Source of the DNA: an uncultured SAR86 cluster bacterium
GTDB lineage: Bacteria; Pseudomonadota; Gammaproteobacteria; Magnimaribacterales; D2472
Length of the DNA stretch: 64,000 nucleotides
NCBI GenBank assembly: GCA_902558395.1
Contig: CACEDS010000004.1
Location: 1 to 64,000, forward strand
Direction: 5' to 3'
Shown here: one piece after another, positions 37,702 to 47,296 of the stretch
Layout of the letters: each line of letters starts with the position of its first letter
Numbering within the stretch: position 1 is the stretch's first letter
The notes under the pieces: model-generated
What the model saw: the letters and a program-made list of their open reading frames with translations, nothing else
What the model was told of the DNA's origin: nothing
Databases searched by the model: none
Made by a program: the position numbers and the translations under genes

Positions 37702-38039
37702 TGATCAGGTTATCTAAAGATACCATCGATGCATCAAATGATTTAGGATCAGCAGTACTAGAAAAAGACCCAGAACTTAAAGAACCGCCTTTATATCAAG
37801 TCATCTTAATTAATGATGATTACACTCCAATGGAATTTGTTGTTTATGTTCTTCAAACCGTCTTTAATCACACGCATGAGAAATCTACTCAAATAATGAT
37901 GGCAGTTCATACAAAAGGAAAGGGCGTTTGTGGTATATTTTCTAAAGAGATTGCTGAGATGATGTCATATGAGGTTAATAATATGGCAAAGCATCACAAC
38001 CATCCTTTATTAAGTGAAATAGAACCATTAACTGATTAA
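37701..38039 (+). CDS. clpS: ATP-dependent Clp protease adaptor ClpS
   Basis: A 112-residue adaptor. The N-degron pocket is seen in YQVILINDDYTPMEFVVYVLQ and VHTKGKGVCGIF, and an unstructured N-terminal part precedes it. It feeds proteins with destabilising N-termini to ClpA. It overlaps icd by one base and clpA follows after 2 bases. Confidence 0.97.
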   Translation: MIRLSKDTIDASNDLGSAVLEKDPELKEPPLYQVILINDDYTPMEFVVYVLQTVFNHTHEKSTQIMMAVHTKGKGVCGIFSKEIAEMMSYEVNNMAKHHNHPLLSEIEPLTD

Positions 38040-38041
38040 AT

Positions 38042-40285
38042 ATGTTTAGTAAAGATTTAGAAGTTTCAATCGCCAACCTTTTTGATAAGGCTCAAGAAAT
38101 TAATATTCAATACTTAACTGTTGAGCATCTTTTTTTGATGATACTTAATGACTATGATGTGAAAGATTTTATTGAGGCACAAAATGTTAGTGTTGATTCG
38201 TTAAAAGATGAGCTCAATGAGCATTTAAAAAAATCTAGCATCATGAGAACAGATAACCAAAAAGCTGTTCAACCAACACTTGGCTTTCAAAGAGTTCTTC
38301 AAAGAGCAGTTTTTCATATCCAATCATCTGGAAAAGGGGTAGTAAAGCCTATCAATTTATTAGTTGCTATATTTTCTGAGAAAGAATCAAGATCTGTATA
38401 CATTTTAAATAAGAATAATATTAATAGGCTTGATGTTGTGACATATATATCTCATGGTCCATCTGATAAAAAAACAGATGAAAGTATTACCACAGATGAA
38501 GAAAGTGCTGAACAAGAAAAATTAAAAACAGAAGAAAACGCATATTTAATAAACTTAAATAATCTAGTTAATGAGGATAAGATTGACAATTTAATTGGAA
38601 GAACCAAGGAAGTTGATCGTCTTATCCAAATTCTATCAAGAAGAACAAAAAATAATCCATTACTTGTAGGTGAATCTGGTGTTGGAAAAACTGCAATAGC
38701 AGAGGGTTTGGCATATCTGATTTGTAATAACAAAGTCCCAAATATTTTAAGCAATTCAATTATTTATTCATTAGACATTGCTGCTTTGATTGCTGGCACA
38801 AAATATAGAGGTGATTTCGAAAAAAGACTTAAAGAAGTTTTAAAATTCTTAGAAACTAAAGATAAAGCAATATTATTCATAGATGAAATACACACCATAA
38901 TAGGAGCAGGTTCTGCATCTGGTGGTTCTCTAGACGTATCAAATCTTCTTAAACCAGCGCTTGGAAAAGGCACTTTAAGATGCATTGGTTCAACTACATT
39001 CCAGGAATACAGAGGTATTTTTGATCAAAATCAGGCACTATCTAGAAGATTTCAAAAAATTGACGTTGTTGAACCCTCGTTTGATGAGTGTATTGACATA
39101 ATAAATGGTATTAAAAATATATATGAAGAATATCATAATGTTGCGTACTCAAATGAAGCTGTTAAGGCATCTGTTGATCTGTCTTCAAAATATATTAATG
39201 ATAGATTTTTACCTGACAAGGCTATAGATGTTATCGATGAAACTGGTGCTATGCTTAATATAGCAAGAAAAAATAACAAGAATATAACCGTAAAACAGTC
39301 TGATATTGAAAAAACTATATCTAAAATTACCAAGATACCAGAACAGAACATAACTGTTTCAGATAAGAAAGATCTTAAAAATTTAGAAGAGAATCTTAAA
39401 AGAGTTATTTTTGGTCAGGATTTAGCTGTAGAAACATTAGCAAGTGCTATAAAGCTATCCCGTGTTGGTCTGAGAGATGACAACAAAACAATTGGATCAT
39501 TTTTATTTACTGGACCAACTGGTGTAGGAAAAACAGAAATATCAAAACAATTATCAGAAATCATGGGTATAGATCTTATTAGATTTGATATGAGTGAATA
39601 TATGGAAAGGCATACAGTTTCAAGACTGATAGGGGCACCTCCGGGATATGTTGGTTTTGATCAAGGTGGCTTACTTACTGAAGCAATTGTTAAATCTCCG
39701 CATTGTGTCCTGTTATTAGATGAGATTGAAAAAGCACATCCTGATATTTTTAACATTCTTCTTCAAGTTATGGATGCTGGCGTCTTGACTGACAATAATG
39801 GAAGAAAAGCGGACTTTAGAAACGTGATTTTAATTATGACAACTAATATTGGCGCTGAATTGTTAGCAAAAAGAAATATAGGATTTAGTTCCTCATCTAA
39901 CGAATCAGATGCTATGAATTCTTTAAATAAATTATTTACTCCTGAATTTAGAAATAGACTAGATGAAACAATTCAATTTAATTACTTAGATAAGTCTATT
40001 ATCTTATCGATTGTAGATAAGTTCCTTACAAAGCTTCAGGCTCAATTGGATAAAAGAAATGTTGAAATTGTTGTTTCAAAAGCCGTGATTAACTGGATAG
40101 CAGATAACGGCTATGACAAGGAGATGGGTGCAAGACCGATGGAAAGATTTATTTCCAAGAATATTAAAAAGCCTTTAGTGGATAAATTATTATTTGGCAA
40201 TCTTAAATCTGGTGGTCAAATAAAACTTGATATAGTGAATGAATCTTTAAAATTTTCTGAAATCAAAGATAAAGTGAAAGCCTAA
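38042..40285 (+). CDS. clpA: ATP-dependent Clp protease ATPase subunit ClpA
   Basis: A 747-residue AAA+ unfoldase. N-terminal double Clp repeat (1-140), a first ATPase domain with Walker A GESGVGKTA near residue 220 and a second with GPTGVGKTE near residue 498, followed by LLDEIEKAHPD. Pairs with ClpP, which is not in this window. The order clpS-clpA is normal. Confidence 0.97.
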   Translation: MFSKDLEVSIANLFDKAQEINIQYLTVEHLFLMILNDYDVKDFIEAQNVSVDSLKDELNEHLKKSSIMRTDNQKAVQPTLGFQRVLQRAVFHIQSSGKGVVKPINLLVAIFSEKESRSVYILNKNNINRLDVVTYISHGPSDKKTDESITTDEESAEQEKLKTEENAYLINLNNLVNEDKIDNLIGRTKEVDRLIQILSRRTKNNPLLVGESGVGKTAIAEGLAYLICNNKVPNILSNSIIYSLDIAALIAGTKYRGDFEKRLKEVLKFLETKDKAILFIDEIHTIIGAGSASGGSLDVSNLLKPALGKGTLRCIGSTTFQEYRGIFDQNQALSRRFQKIDVVEPSFDECIDIINGIKNIYEEYHNVAYSNEAVKASVDLSSKYINDRFLPDKAIDVIDETGAMLNIARKNNKNITVKQSDIEKTISKITKIPEQNITVSDKKDLKNLEENLKRVIFGQDLAVETLASAIKLSRVGLRDDNKTIGSFLFTGPTGVGKTEISKQLSEIMGIDLIRFDMSEYMERHTVSRLIGAPPGYVGFDQGGLLTEAIVKSPHCVLLLDEIEKAHPDIFNILLQVMDAGVLTDNNGRKADFRNVILIMTTNIGAELLAKRNIGFSSSSNESDAMNSLNKLFTPEFRNRLDETIQFNYLDKSIILSIVDKFLTKLQAQLDKRNVEIVVSKAVINWIADNGYDKEMGARPMERFISKNIKKPLVDKLLFGNLKSGGQIKLDIVNESLKFSEIKDKVKA

Positions 40286-40297
40286 AATTTTATTTAC

Positions 40298-41221
40298 ATG
40301 AAATGGATTTTTATACCATCTAATTTTCTATTAATTATATTTTCTTTTTTAGCTGTAATAGTGCTAAGTCCTATTTTGGCTATATCCTTAGGATTGATTT
40401 ACTCACTCTTATATAAAAATATTTCCCAAGAGATATCAAAAAAAGTTTCCACAATTCCATTGCAGATTGGCATCGTTTTATTAGGTTTGACTATAAGTAT
40501 GACAACTTTAATAAACATAATAGATGCTTATGCCATATGGGTTTTATTTTTCATTATATTTTCATTTGTATTATTCTTTATCTTAGGAAATATATTTGGA
40601 TTAGATATAAAACTCAATATTTTATTGGCATCAGGTTTATCAATATGCGGCGCAACAGCAATAGCTCTAATTGGTCCGCTGATCAAAGCTAGTACAAAAT
40701 TTATTTTTATATCTTTAGCAATTCTTTTTTCTTTTAATACGCTGGCGATTATTCTTTTTCCAATGCTAGGTGATTTATTGAATATGTCTAATTATGAATT
40801 TGGTGTATTTTCTGCATTAGCTATTCATGATACTGGATCAGTTATTGGCTCTGCATTAGCATTTTCAAATCCATCAGTAGAGGTTGCAACTTCTTTAAAG
40901 CTATTAAGAACTTTGGCTTTAATTCCATTGATTTTATTGTTGAACTATAAATTTAATGCAAATAAAAATGGTTTTGTTTTTCCAAAGTTTATTATTTATT
41001 TCTTTGTTGCTTTAGGCGTAGCTAATATATTTGAGCTATCTTATTCATCGATCGAATATTTAAAAATACTAAGCAAAACTTTCATTATCTTTGGTATTTT
41101 TTGTATAGGCTTACAGTCATCAAAAATAGAATATAAAGAGCTTAGTTTTAAGCCATTAGTATTAGCATTAATGGTTTGGTTGTGTGTAATACCAATGGCT
41201 TACTTTATATCAGTAGCTTAG
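40298..41221 (+). CDS. YeiH family putative sulfate exporter
   Basis: A 307-residue polytopic protein with about ten helices. It matches the UPF0324/YeiH family: LQIGIVLLGLTIS, the conserved ASGLSICGATAIALIGP and IHDTGSVIGSALAFS. Family members are annotated as putative sulfate or sulfonate exporters without firm proof. It follows clpA after 12 bases and converges on cysK, a sulfur-assimilation gene, which is suggestive only. Confidence 0.8.
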   Translation: MKWIFIPSNFLLIIFSFLAVIVLSPILAISLGLIYSLLYKNISQEISKKVSTIPLQIGIVLLGLTISMTTLINIIDAYAIWVLFFIIFSFVLFFILGNIFGLDIKLNILLASGLSICGATAIALIGPLIKASTKFIFISLAILFSFNTLAIILFPMLGDLLNMSNYEFGVFSALAIHDTGSVIGSALAFSNPSVEVATSLKLLRTLALIPLILLLNYKFNANKNGFVFPKFIIYFFVALGVANIFELSYSSIEYLKILSKTFIIFGIFCIGLQSSKIEYKELSFKPLVLALMVWLCVIPMAYFISVA

Positions 41222-41227
41222 TTAATA

Positions 41228-42271
41228 TTATTCAGATACTTTGTATGCAGGAGTTGAATTTAGAATTTTAATCTCTTCACCGTTCATATCGGGTGATATA
41301 TCTTCAAATAAAACACTTGATAAGTATCTTTCTGCAGTGTCAGCTAGCATACATAATATAGTAGATCCCTTGGGAGCTTTATTTGCAACTTCCATAGCTA
41401 CAGCAAATGTAGAACCACCTGATATACCAGTTAATATTCCTTCATGTGCTGCAAGCCTTCGTGACCATTTAATACCATCAGCTCCAGCAACAGGTATTAT
41501 TTCATCAATAAAGTTATTATCTATTGCCTCTTGTAATACAAGAGGAATAAAATCTGTAGTCCATCCCTGAATAGGGTGAGGATTCCAGTCAGGATGTGAG
41601 ACTGCTGGAGCGCCATCATCAGTTCTCTCTTGAGTGGTTCCTTTAGCAACAAGAGGTGCTACATCAGGTTCTGCCATTATTAATTTAGTATTTGGCATAG
41701 ATTTTTTTAGTACCCTCGCAACTCCTGAGAAAGTTCCACCAGTACCATAACCTGAAACCCAATAATCTAAACCTAATTCTTTAAAATCAGATATTATTTC
41801 TTCACCAGTCGTGTTCTCATGAATATTAGCATTAGCTTCATTTTCAAATTGTCGAGCATAAAACCAATCATTTTGATCTGCTAACTCCTTTGCTTTTTTA
41901 TACGCACCAGAACCTGCTTCAGGAGCAGGGGTTATAATTACCTTTGCACCCAAGAATCTCATCATTTTTCTTCTTTCTATAGATGCACTTTCAGGCATAG
42001 TAATTACACAAGGATAATTTTTTGCTGCACAGACAAAAGCTAGACCAATTCCTGTATTGCCACTAGTCGCTTCAACAACAGTTTGACCCGGTTTTAAAAC
42101 TCCTTGTTTTTCAGCTTCATCAATTATGCTAAAAGCTAATCTATCTTTTACAGATGATGCAGGATTAAAAAACTCAGGTTTCACATAAAGGTTAATACCT
42201 TCAGGAGCTAAATTATTAATTTTTACAGCAGGAGTATTGCCTACAGTTTTTAAAATGCTTGAATATATCAT
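41228..42271 (-). CDS. cysK: Cysteine synthase A
   Basis: A 347-residue PLP enzyme: PLP lysine in NPASSVKDRLAF near residue 42, the TSGNTGIGLAF substrate loop and GTGGTFSGVARVLK for the phosphate. It makes cysteine from O-acetylserine and sulfide. It is about 25 residues longer than E. coli CysK owing to an extra C-terminal stretch (ISPDMNGEEIKILNS). A cystathionine beta-synthase-like role is possible but less likely. Confidence 0.88.
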   Translation of the reverse strand: MIYSSILKTVGNTPAVKINNLAPEGINLYVKPEFFNPASSVKDRLAFSIIDEAEKQGVLKPGQTVVEATSGNTGIGLAFVCAAKNYPCVITMPESASIERRKMMRFLGAKVIITPAPEAGSGAYKKAKELADQNDWFYARQFENEANANIHENTTGEEIISDFKELGLDYWVSGYGTGGTFSGVARVLKKSMPNTKLIMAEPDVAPLVAKGTTQERTDDGAPAVSHPDWNPHPIQGWTTDFIPLVLQEAIDNNFIDEIIPVAGADGIKWSRRLAAHEGILTGISGGSTFAVAMEVANKAPKGSTILCMLADTAERYLSSVLFEDISPDMNGEEIKILNSTPAYKVSE

Positions 42272-42493
42272 TATTTAAAGTATAAAAAGGAAAGAATTCT
42301 ATCACAATTTTTTTTAATACAATCTTATGTCTAAATTTATTTTTTATTATCTAAATTCCTTACAGTTTCAGTTTTTTAACTTCTCATATTTTGTCTATAT
42401 ATGCATTTATAAATAAAAAATTTACATTATTTTTTTATTATGTATGTGTTTTTATAATACTATTAAGATAAGTAATTTTAATAGGGAGAAAAA
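42272..42493. other. AT-rich intergenic region before the secreted protein gene
   Basis: This 222-base gap has no ORF that I trust. It contains the 16-base motif described separately at 42414-42429, a TATAAT hexamer at 42453-42458 that may be the -10 of the next gene, and AGGGAG as its ribosome binding site. Confidence 0.4.
42414..42429 (-). promoter_or_regulatory. Possible third copy of the GTAAA-TTTAC motif, inverted
   Basis: TAAAAAATTTACATTA is the exact reverse complement of 16 bases around the site at 23568, but the outer G of one arm is A here. It lies 65 bases before the start of the secreted protein gene. AT-rich composition makes chance similarity possible. Confidence 0.25.
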
Positions 42494-43186
42494 ATGAAAC
42501 TTAATAAGCTAATAATATCTTTCATTAGTGTATTTTTTGTATCTTTTAACTTGAGTGCTTCTGTACCAGAAGGTGCATTTACATCACTACATGTTAAAGC
42601 AAAAAATGTTGATGCTTACGTAAACTATATGAAAGAAAATACTGCTGCATTTAAAATGATTGATTCAGATATTGCTGGAGTATGTGTTGTTAAAACAGGA
42701 AATGAATATCCAGGAGAAATGTTTGTATGGAATGCTTTCCCAAGCGTCGAAAAAGCTTTTATGACATCTGAATTGTATGATCCAATGAATGCTACAACTG
42801 AATTTAATAACTTAAGAAAAGTACTATATTCAGTAACATGGAAACCTTTAAAAGAGTTTGAGTTAAATCCAGGATATGAAAGACTTTGGAGAATAAAAAC
42901 ATCTGATTCAAGAGCTTTTGCAAAAGAAATGACGAAACTGGAAAAAGAAGTTCAAAAAGCAGGTCACGATATGAGATTTGGTGTTTTTGAACCAATGGGT
43001 GGCGGTACCGAGGTAGTTCATTTAAGAGTTGTTACTAATACAGCAGCTGAAAATGGTAAAGTGGTAGATGAGTACTATGCTGGAGCATCATATGGAAAAA
43101 TTTGGGATATGGCTTTTTCTAGATATGTAACAGAGGTTGTAAGAGAAACAACTGAATTTTGTGAAATTATCTACACTAAAGAATAA
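42494..43186 (+). CDS. Secreted protein, possibly two ferredoxin-like (dimeric alpha/beta barrel) repeats
   Basis: A 230-residue protein with a signal peptide ending at LSA-S (about residue 23). I do not recognise a named family. It appears to hold two similar halves: FTSLHVKAKNVDAYVNYM in the first and RLWRIKTSDSRAFAKEM in the second, each a strand followed by a helix, as in dimeric alpha/beta barrel domains. The protein at 43244-43966 has the same apparent design. It has a good binding site (AGGGAG) and its own promoter region, and ends in a bidirectional terminator. Confidence 0.65.
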   Translation: MKLNKLIISFISVFFVSFNLSASVPEGAFTSLHVKAKNVDAYVNYMKENTAAFKMIDSDIAGVCVVKTGNEYPGEMFVWNAFPSVEKAFMTSELYDPMNATTEFNNLRKVLYSVTWKPLKEFELNPGYERLWRIKTSDSRAFAKEMTKLEKEVQKAGHDMRFGVFEPMGGGTEVVHLRVVTNTAAENGKVVDEYYAGASYGKIWDMAFSRYVTEVVRETTEFCEIIYTKE

Positions 43187-43206
43187 TAAAGTTTAGCTTG
43201 AATATA

Positions 43207-43232
43207 AAAAAGGGCCGATAGGCCCTTTTTTT
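43207..43232. terminator. Bidirectional terminator
   Basis: AAAAAGGGCC and GGCCCTTTTTTT around a 4-base GATA loop. A runs on one side and T runs on the other serve the two converging secreted-protein genes. Confidence 0.93.
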
Positions 43233-43243
43233 ATCTAGTATTT

Positions 43244-43966
43244 TTACCTCGTAGCTGGATAAGCTTTAACTGGTGCTATAAGACTTACATTTCTAAGTTC
43301 ACGAATAGAAGCAACATTTTTTACAAATGTTTGAAAAGCCTCAGTTTGTGAATTTGCATCAAAAGTTGTGTATAGATCATCAATTGAATCACCGCCAACA
43401 TAAACAAAATGAGACATCCAACCATTACCAGCTCTATGAGTGATCAGGCCAGCTGAATTAGATTGCTCCAAAGAATTCATCATTTTTGTCCATTCTTTTG
43501 CATACATTGGAGCTTTGCCAAGTTCTACATTAAAATCAAATTTCATAAAATGTTTGTCTTTAGTCCAATCACCAACTTCGAGAGATTGCTCACCAAGTCT
43601 ACTTACATAGTCAGTTGGTTCTGAATGCTTTGATAATTTTTTTATAAGCATTGCAGTTTCAGGACATGAGTTAACAATAGATCTTCCTTTTTCTAACATC
43701 TCATTATTTTTGTAACCAACATAAATAAAATGAGTATGAACAGAACCTAGAACACCCATAAGTACAACTTCTGCCCCTGATTCTGATTGCCATTTTTTAG
43801 CACAATCAGATGCATAATGTTCATCTATAGCGTTAACAAATCCAGCAGGATTAGTAACATTGAAATAATGAAACTCACCTGTTTCTTCACCAGGCTTTAC
43901 ATTATCAGCGCTTACTGTAAATGCAAAAATTAGTGATAATGAAAATATATATTTACTTATATCCAT
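43244..43966 (-). CDS. Secreted protein, possible fold relative of the convergent gene
   Basis: A 240-residue protein with a signal peptide (cleavage after VSA, about residue 20). The mature part again looks two-fold repeated: EFHYFNVTNPAGFVNAIDEH in the first half and KHFMKFDFNVELGKAPMYAK in the second, each followed by a helix and by a HFIYVGYK or HFVYVGGD strand. No function is recognised. It follows the small membrane protein gene on the same strand with a one-base overlap, so the two are probably made together. Confidence 0.65.
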   Translation of the reverse strand: MDISKYIFSLSLIFAFTVSADNVKPGEETGEFHYFNVTNPAGFVNAIDEHYASDCAKKWQSESGAEVVLMGVLGSVHTHFIYVGYKNNEMLEKGRSIVNSCPETAMLIKKLSKHSEPTDYVSRLGEQSLEVGDWTKDKHFMKFDFNVELGKAPMYAKEWTKMMNSLEQSNSAGLITHRAGNGWMSHFVYVGGDSIDDLYTTFDANSQTEAFQTFVKNVASIRELRNVSLIAPVKAYPATR

Positions 43967-44346
43967 TATTTTTTACTCCAAACAATAGATAGCTGAAATA
44001 CAACCACTAATAGAACAAAGAAAGTCTGAACGGGACCGCCAACCGATAGTGGTGAATTAGGGTATGTTGACATTCTTTCTGCTGAAGTTGCCTCAATTGC
44101 AACTAAATTATTAGCTGCAGTTTCCAATATAGCTGCACCGATTTGCTGAGTATAAAACAGCATTATTCCAACTAAAACACAGTATATTGAAGTAAATACT
44201 TTTGCCGCCATGTTTACATCAGTGCTGTTAAATATATTATTGGCCATTCTAAAACCAAGCCAGGTTAATAAGACCATGCCTACGAAATACATAGAATTAC
44301 TAATAAATCCTACGTACATTAAATTAAATATTTGATATTCAGTCAT
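43966..44346 (-). CDS. Small multi-pass membrane protein
   Basis: A 126-residue protein with helices at about 12-32, 45-68 and 103-122. Similar in size and layout to the protein at 14745-15173 (a first pair of helices separated by a short basic/acidic loop, then a polar stretch and a last helix). Very strong ribosome binding site, GGGAGGAG. Function unknown; the next gene encodes a secreted partner. Confidence 0.7.
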   Translation of the reverse strand: MTEYQIFNLMYVGFISNSMYFVGMVLLTWLGFRMANNIFNSTDVNMAAKVFTSIYCVLVGIMLFYTQQIGAAILETAANNLVAIEATSAERMSTYPNSPLSVGGPVQTFFVLLVVVFQLSIVWSKK

Positions 44347-44384
44347 TTTCTCCTCCCAAATTTAAATTGACTTCTTTAATAGTA

Positions 44385-44444
44385 ATACACAAAACACATA
44401 TTAATTAATAAAATACTTATATAAATTAATCATATATTGTGTAT
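44385..44444. promoter_or_regulatory. Spaced inverted repeat in a divergent promoter region
   Basis: ATACACAA at 44385-44392 and its exact reverse complement TTGTGTAT at 44437-44444 lie in the 176-base gap between the membrane protein gene and the ThDP enzyme gene. Two half-sites facing each other could serve the two divergent promoters. Confidence 0.35.
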
Positions 44445-44522
44445 ATTTTATAAATCACCTACAGATATAACGTTTTGATAAAATATTTGAGTTCTAAATA
44501 ATAATTAAAATAGGGGCGAATT

Positions 44523-46076
44523 ATGAAATTAAATGCATCAGATGCATTAATTAAGACATTAATTAATAACGGTCTTGAAGTTGTCTTTGCTAATCCAGGA
44601 ACTTCAGAAATGCATTTAGTTGCAGCAATTGATCATAACCCCAAAGTTAGACCGGTTCTTGGGTTATTTGAGGGTGTTGTGAGTGGTGCTGCTGATGGAT
44701 ATGCAAGAATGTCAGGCAAAGCTGCAGCAAATTTATTACATCTTGGACCTGGTTTGGGCAATGCTTTTGCAAACATTCATAATGCAAGAAAAGCTAATTC
44801 TCCGATGATTAATATAGTCGGTGATCATGCTTCATATCATTTAAAGCATAATGCGCCACTAACTTCAGATTTAGATGGTTTATCTAATGTTAGCTCCGAT
44901 TGGGTAGGAAGATTAGATAATCCATCAAATATTTCTAAACTAGCAAACACTGCGTGGCAAACTGCCAACAGTCCCAATGGAAAAGTAGCAACAATGATTA
45001 TTCCTGCTGATTATGCTTGGAGCGATATTGATATAGATATTGAATCAATTGCATCAATTAATAACCCTAAGTCAGTCGATTATAATGATATTACCAAAGC
45101 ATATGATTTACTTAAGAAAGATAAATCTATGTTATTTATAGGTGGCAGATTTCTTGATGAAACATGCCTTAAATTAGCTTCTCGTATAGCAAGTGCTACT
45201 AATTCCAGGTTAGTGACTGATACATTCATACCTAAAATTAGAAGGGGCGCTGGATTGCCCATTATTGAACAAGTACCATATTTTGCTGAAATGGCTGAAT
45301 TATTTTTAGCAGATACTCAATCAATTGTATTTATCGGCTCTAGGCCTCCAGTTTCATTTTTTGCTTATCCAGATAAAAAAAGCTTTTTATCTCCTGATTC
45401 TGCTGAATTATTTGAGCTTTGTTCTAATGATGATGATGGAATATCTGCGCTTGAGGAGCTGAAAGATCTATCAGGCTCAACTAAAATTGATGAAAAATTT
45501 ATTCAATCATATATTGGTGATGTACCAACCAGTGGGGATTTAGATGCGACTACGCTAGGTCCATTGCTTGCTGGTTTGATGCCAGAGGATTCAATAATTT
45601 CAGATGAAGCAACTACATCTAGTCTTTTAGTTTCTTCATTTGCTCTTCAAGCTAAACCGCATGACTGGTTAGCACTTTGTGGTGGATCAATAGGACAGGG
45701 ACTTCCATTGGCTGTAGGAGCATCATTAGCAAAACCAGATAGGCCTGTTATTACACTTCATGGGGATGGAGGAGCAATGTATACAGTTCAAGCGCTTTGG
45801 ACACAAGCTAGAGAAAATTTAAATATTACTAATATTATATTTTCTAATCGTTCATATGAAATTTTAAAAATTGAGCTTGATAGGGTGCAAGCAATAGAAA
45901 CAGGGGATAGAGCAGCCTCCATGTTTTCATTAGACAATCCTCCTATAGACTGGTGTAAATTATCCGAATCTATGGGAGTGCCTGCATATAACCCTAAAAC
46001 AGTTAAAGAATTTACTGACATCTTTAATAAATCTATTAATGAACCAGGACCATCTTTAATAGAGTTAAATGTTTAA
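44523..46076 (+). CDS. Thiamine diphosphate-dependent enzyme, acetolactate synthase/benzoylformate decarboxylase-like
   Basis: A 517-residue ThDP enzyme. N-terminal PYR domain with NPGTSEMHL and the catalytic Glu in GLFEGVVSGAADGYARM near residue 50; C-terminal PP domain with the GDGGAMYTVQAL...SNRSYEI metal-ThDP motif. No FAD-binding fingerprint is obvious and no small subunit is near, so it is probably not a biosynthetic acetolactate synthase. The next gene encodes a phytanoyl-CoA dioxygenase homologue, so a 2-hydroxyacyl-CoA lyase-like job is conceivable. Substrate unknown. Confidence 0.82.
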   Translation: MKLNASDALIKTLINNGLEVVFANPGTSEMHLVAAIDHNPKVRPVLGLFEGVVSGAADGYARMSGKAAANLLHLGPGLGNAFANIHNARKANSPMINIVGDHASYHLKHNAPLTSDLDGLSNVSSDWVGRLDNPSNISKLANTAWQTANSPNGKVATMIIPADYAWSDIDIDIESIASINNPKSVDYNDITKAYDLLKKDKSMLFIGGRFLDETCLKLASRIASATNSRLVTDTFIPKIRRGAGLPIIEQVPYFAEMAELFLADTQSIVFIGSRPPVSFFAYPDKKSFLSPDSAELFELCSNDDDGISALEELKDLSGSTKIDEKFIQSYIGDVPTSGDLDATTLGPLLAGLMPEDSIISDEATTSSLLVSSFALQAKPHDWLALCGGSIGQGLPLAVGASLAKPDRPVITLHGDGGAMYTVQALWTQARENLNITNIIFSNRSYEILKIELDRVQAIETGDRAASMFSLDNPPIDWCKLSESMGVPAYNPKTVKEFTDIFNKSINEPGPSLIELNV

Positions 46077-46123
46077 AAATATTCGGTTTTTAGTTATTAT
46101 TTTATAAAAAATAGGGAGCAATT

Positions 46124-47293
46124 ATGATTGATGCATCACGTTCAATTAAAGCCTGTGCAGCATATTATGGAGAGAATGCTGACGCTATGGAGTCTTATCT
46201 TAAAGATGGAGAGAGAAAAGCTTTAGAGTTAGGGAATAGAGGCCCAATTAAATTTGATGAAAATGGAAATCTTTGCCCTGAAATACGCAAAGCTTACTCA
46301 GAAAATGGTTTTTACATCTTTGAAAATGTTATAAATCCTGATGAATTAGCAGATATTAAAGAAGATTTAGAAAAACTAAGAACTAATTTTCCAATAGGTC
46401 CAGAATCAAATATAGATGAAAATGGAAATCCTGCTTTCAATGCAGAATCTAAAGCTTTAACTTTAGTATGGTCAAAACCACTTGGCGATCCTCTTGGAGG
46501 TACTGAGTTAGCTAATGGAAGACATCAAATTAAATTATTTGAGCCAGAGGCTAAATCTGATTCCCCTCCAGCTGTTCCTGTCATTCTATTGGGTTCTCTT
46601 CAATTTTCTGATGCATGTCTAAGAACCTATGCGCATCCTGAGCTTTTAAAAGTTGCTGAAGCTATTAATGGAGATGATTTTGCACCCTTTAATGAAGCTT
46701 TATTTATAAAGGAACCTGGTGTTGGTGCAGCTGTATCTTGGCATCAAGATGGTGTTACTCATTGGGATAGTGAAGATTTTGATGAAGATATTCATGGCTT
46801 TAATTTTATGGTTCAAGCATATGGAAGTACTGCTGTTAATGGAGTCTGGGTCATGCCAGGAACGCATAAAGTTGGAAAAATAGACATTAAAAAACTTGTT
46901 GCTGAATCGGGTAGTGAAAGACTCGAAGGAGCAGTTCCTATAGTCTGTAATCCAGGTGATGCAGTTATATGTAATCGTCAATTACTTCATGGATCTTTTC
47001 CTAATTGTGGCTTTGAGAAAAGAGTTACTGTTAATTTTGGTTTTCACAAACGTTCGTCTGTTCTTGGAGTTAAGGGTGGAGGTGTTCATAGTGAAGCTCA
47101 AGTATTTGATGATCAGATAATTGAAAGAAGGTCTAAATCTATTGGTTATGCTATTGAAGCTAGAAAAGCTAAATACAAAGATGAAACACCATATCAATAT
47201 AAGCCTTTTATAGATTCACAAAAGACTTTTATTTGGGATAATCAGGCTAGACAAGACTTAAAAGACTATAATTTAGAGGATTTAAGTATATAA
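46124..47293 (+). CDS. Phytanoyl-CoA dioxygenase (PhyH) family protein
   Basis: A 389-residue Fe(II)/2-oxoglutarate dioxygenase homologue. The first two iron ligands are in VSWHQDGVTHW near residue 207, the distal His in RQLLHGSFPN, and the 2-oxoglutarate arginine follows in EKRVTVNFGFHKR. Proteins of this family hydroxylate acyl-CoAs or small natural products. It has a GGGAG binding site 6 bases before ATG and lies 47 bases after the ThDP enzyme, so the two may be co-expressed. The C-terminus (TFIWDNQARQDLKDYNL) is not familiar. Confidence 0.82.
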   Translation: MIDASRSIKACAAYYGENADAMESYLKDGERKALELGNRGPIKFDENGNLCPEIRKAYSENGFYIFENVINPDELADIKEDLEKLRTNFPIGPESNIDENGNPAFNAESKALTLVWSKPLGDPLGGTELANGRHQIKLFEPEAKSDSPPAVPVILLGSLQFSDACLRTYAHPELLKVAEAINGDDFAPFNEALFIKEPGVGAAVSWHQDGVTHWDSEDFDEDIHGFNFMVQAYGSTAVNGVWVMPGTHKVGKIDIKKLVAESGSERLEGAVPIVCNPGDAVICNRQLLHGSFPNCGFEKRVTVNFGFHKRSSVLGVKGGGVHSEAQVFDDQIIERRSKSIGYAIEARKAKYKDETPYQYKPFIDSQKTFIWDNQARQDLKDYNLEDLSI

Positions 47294-47296
47294 AAT

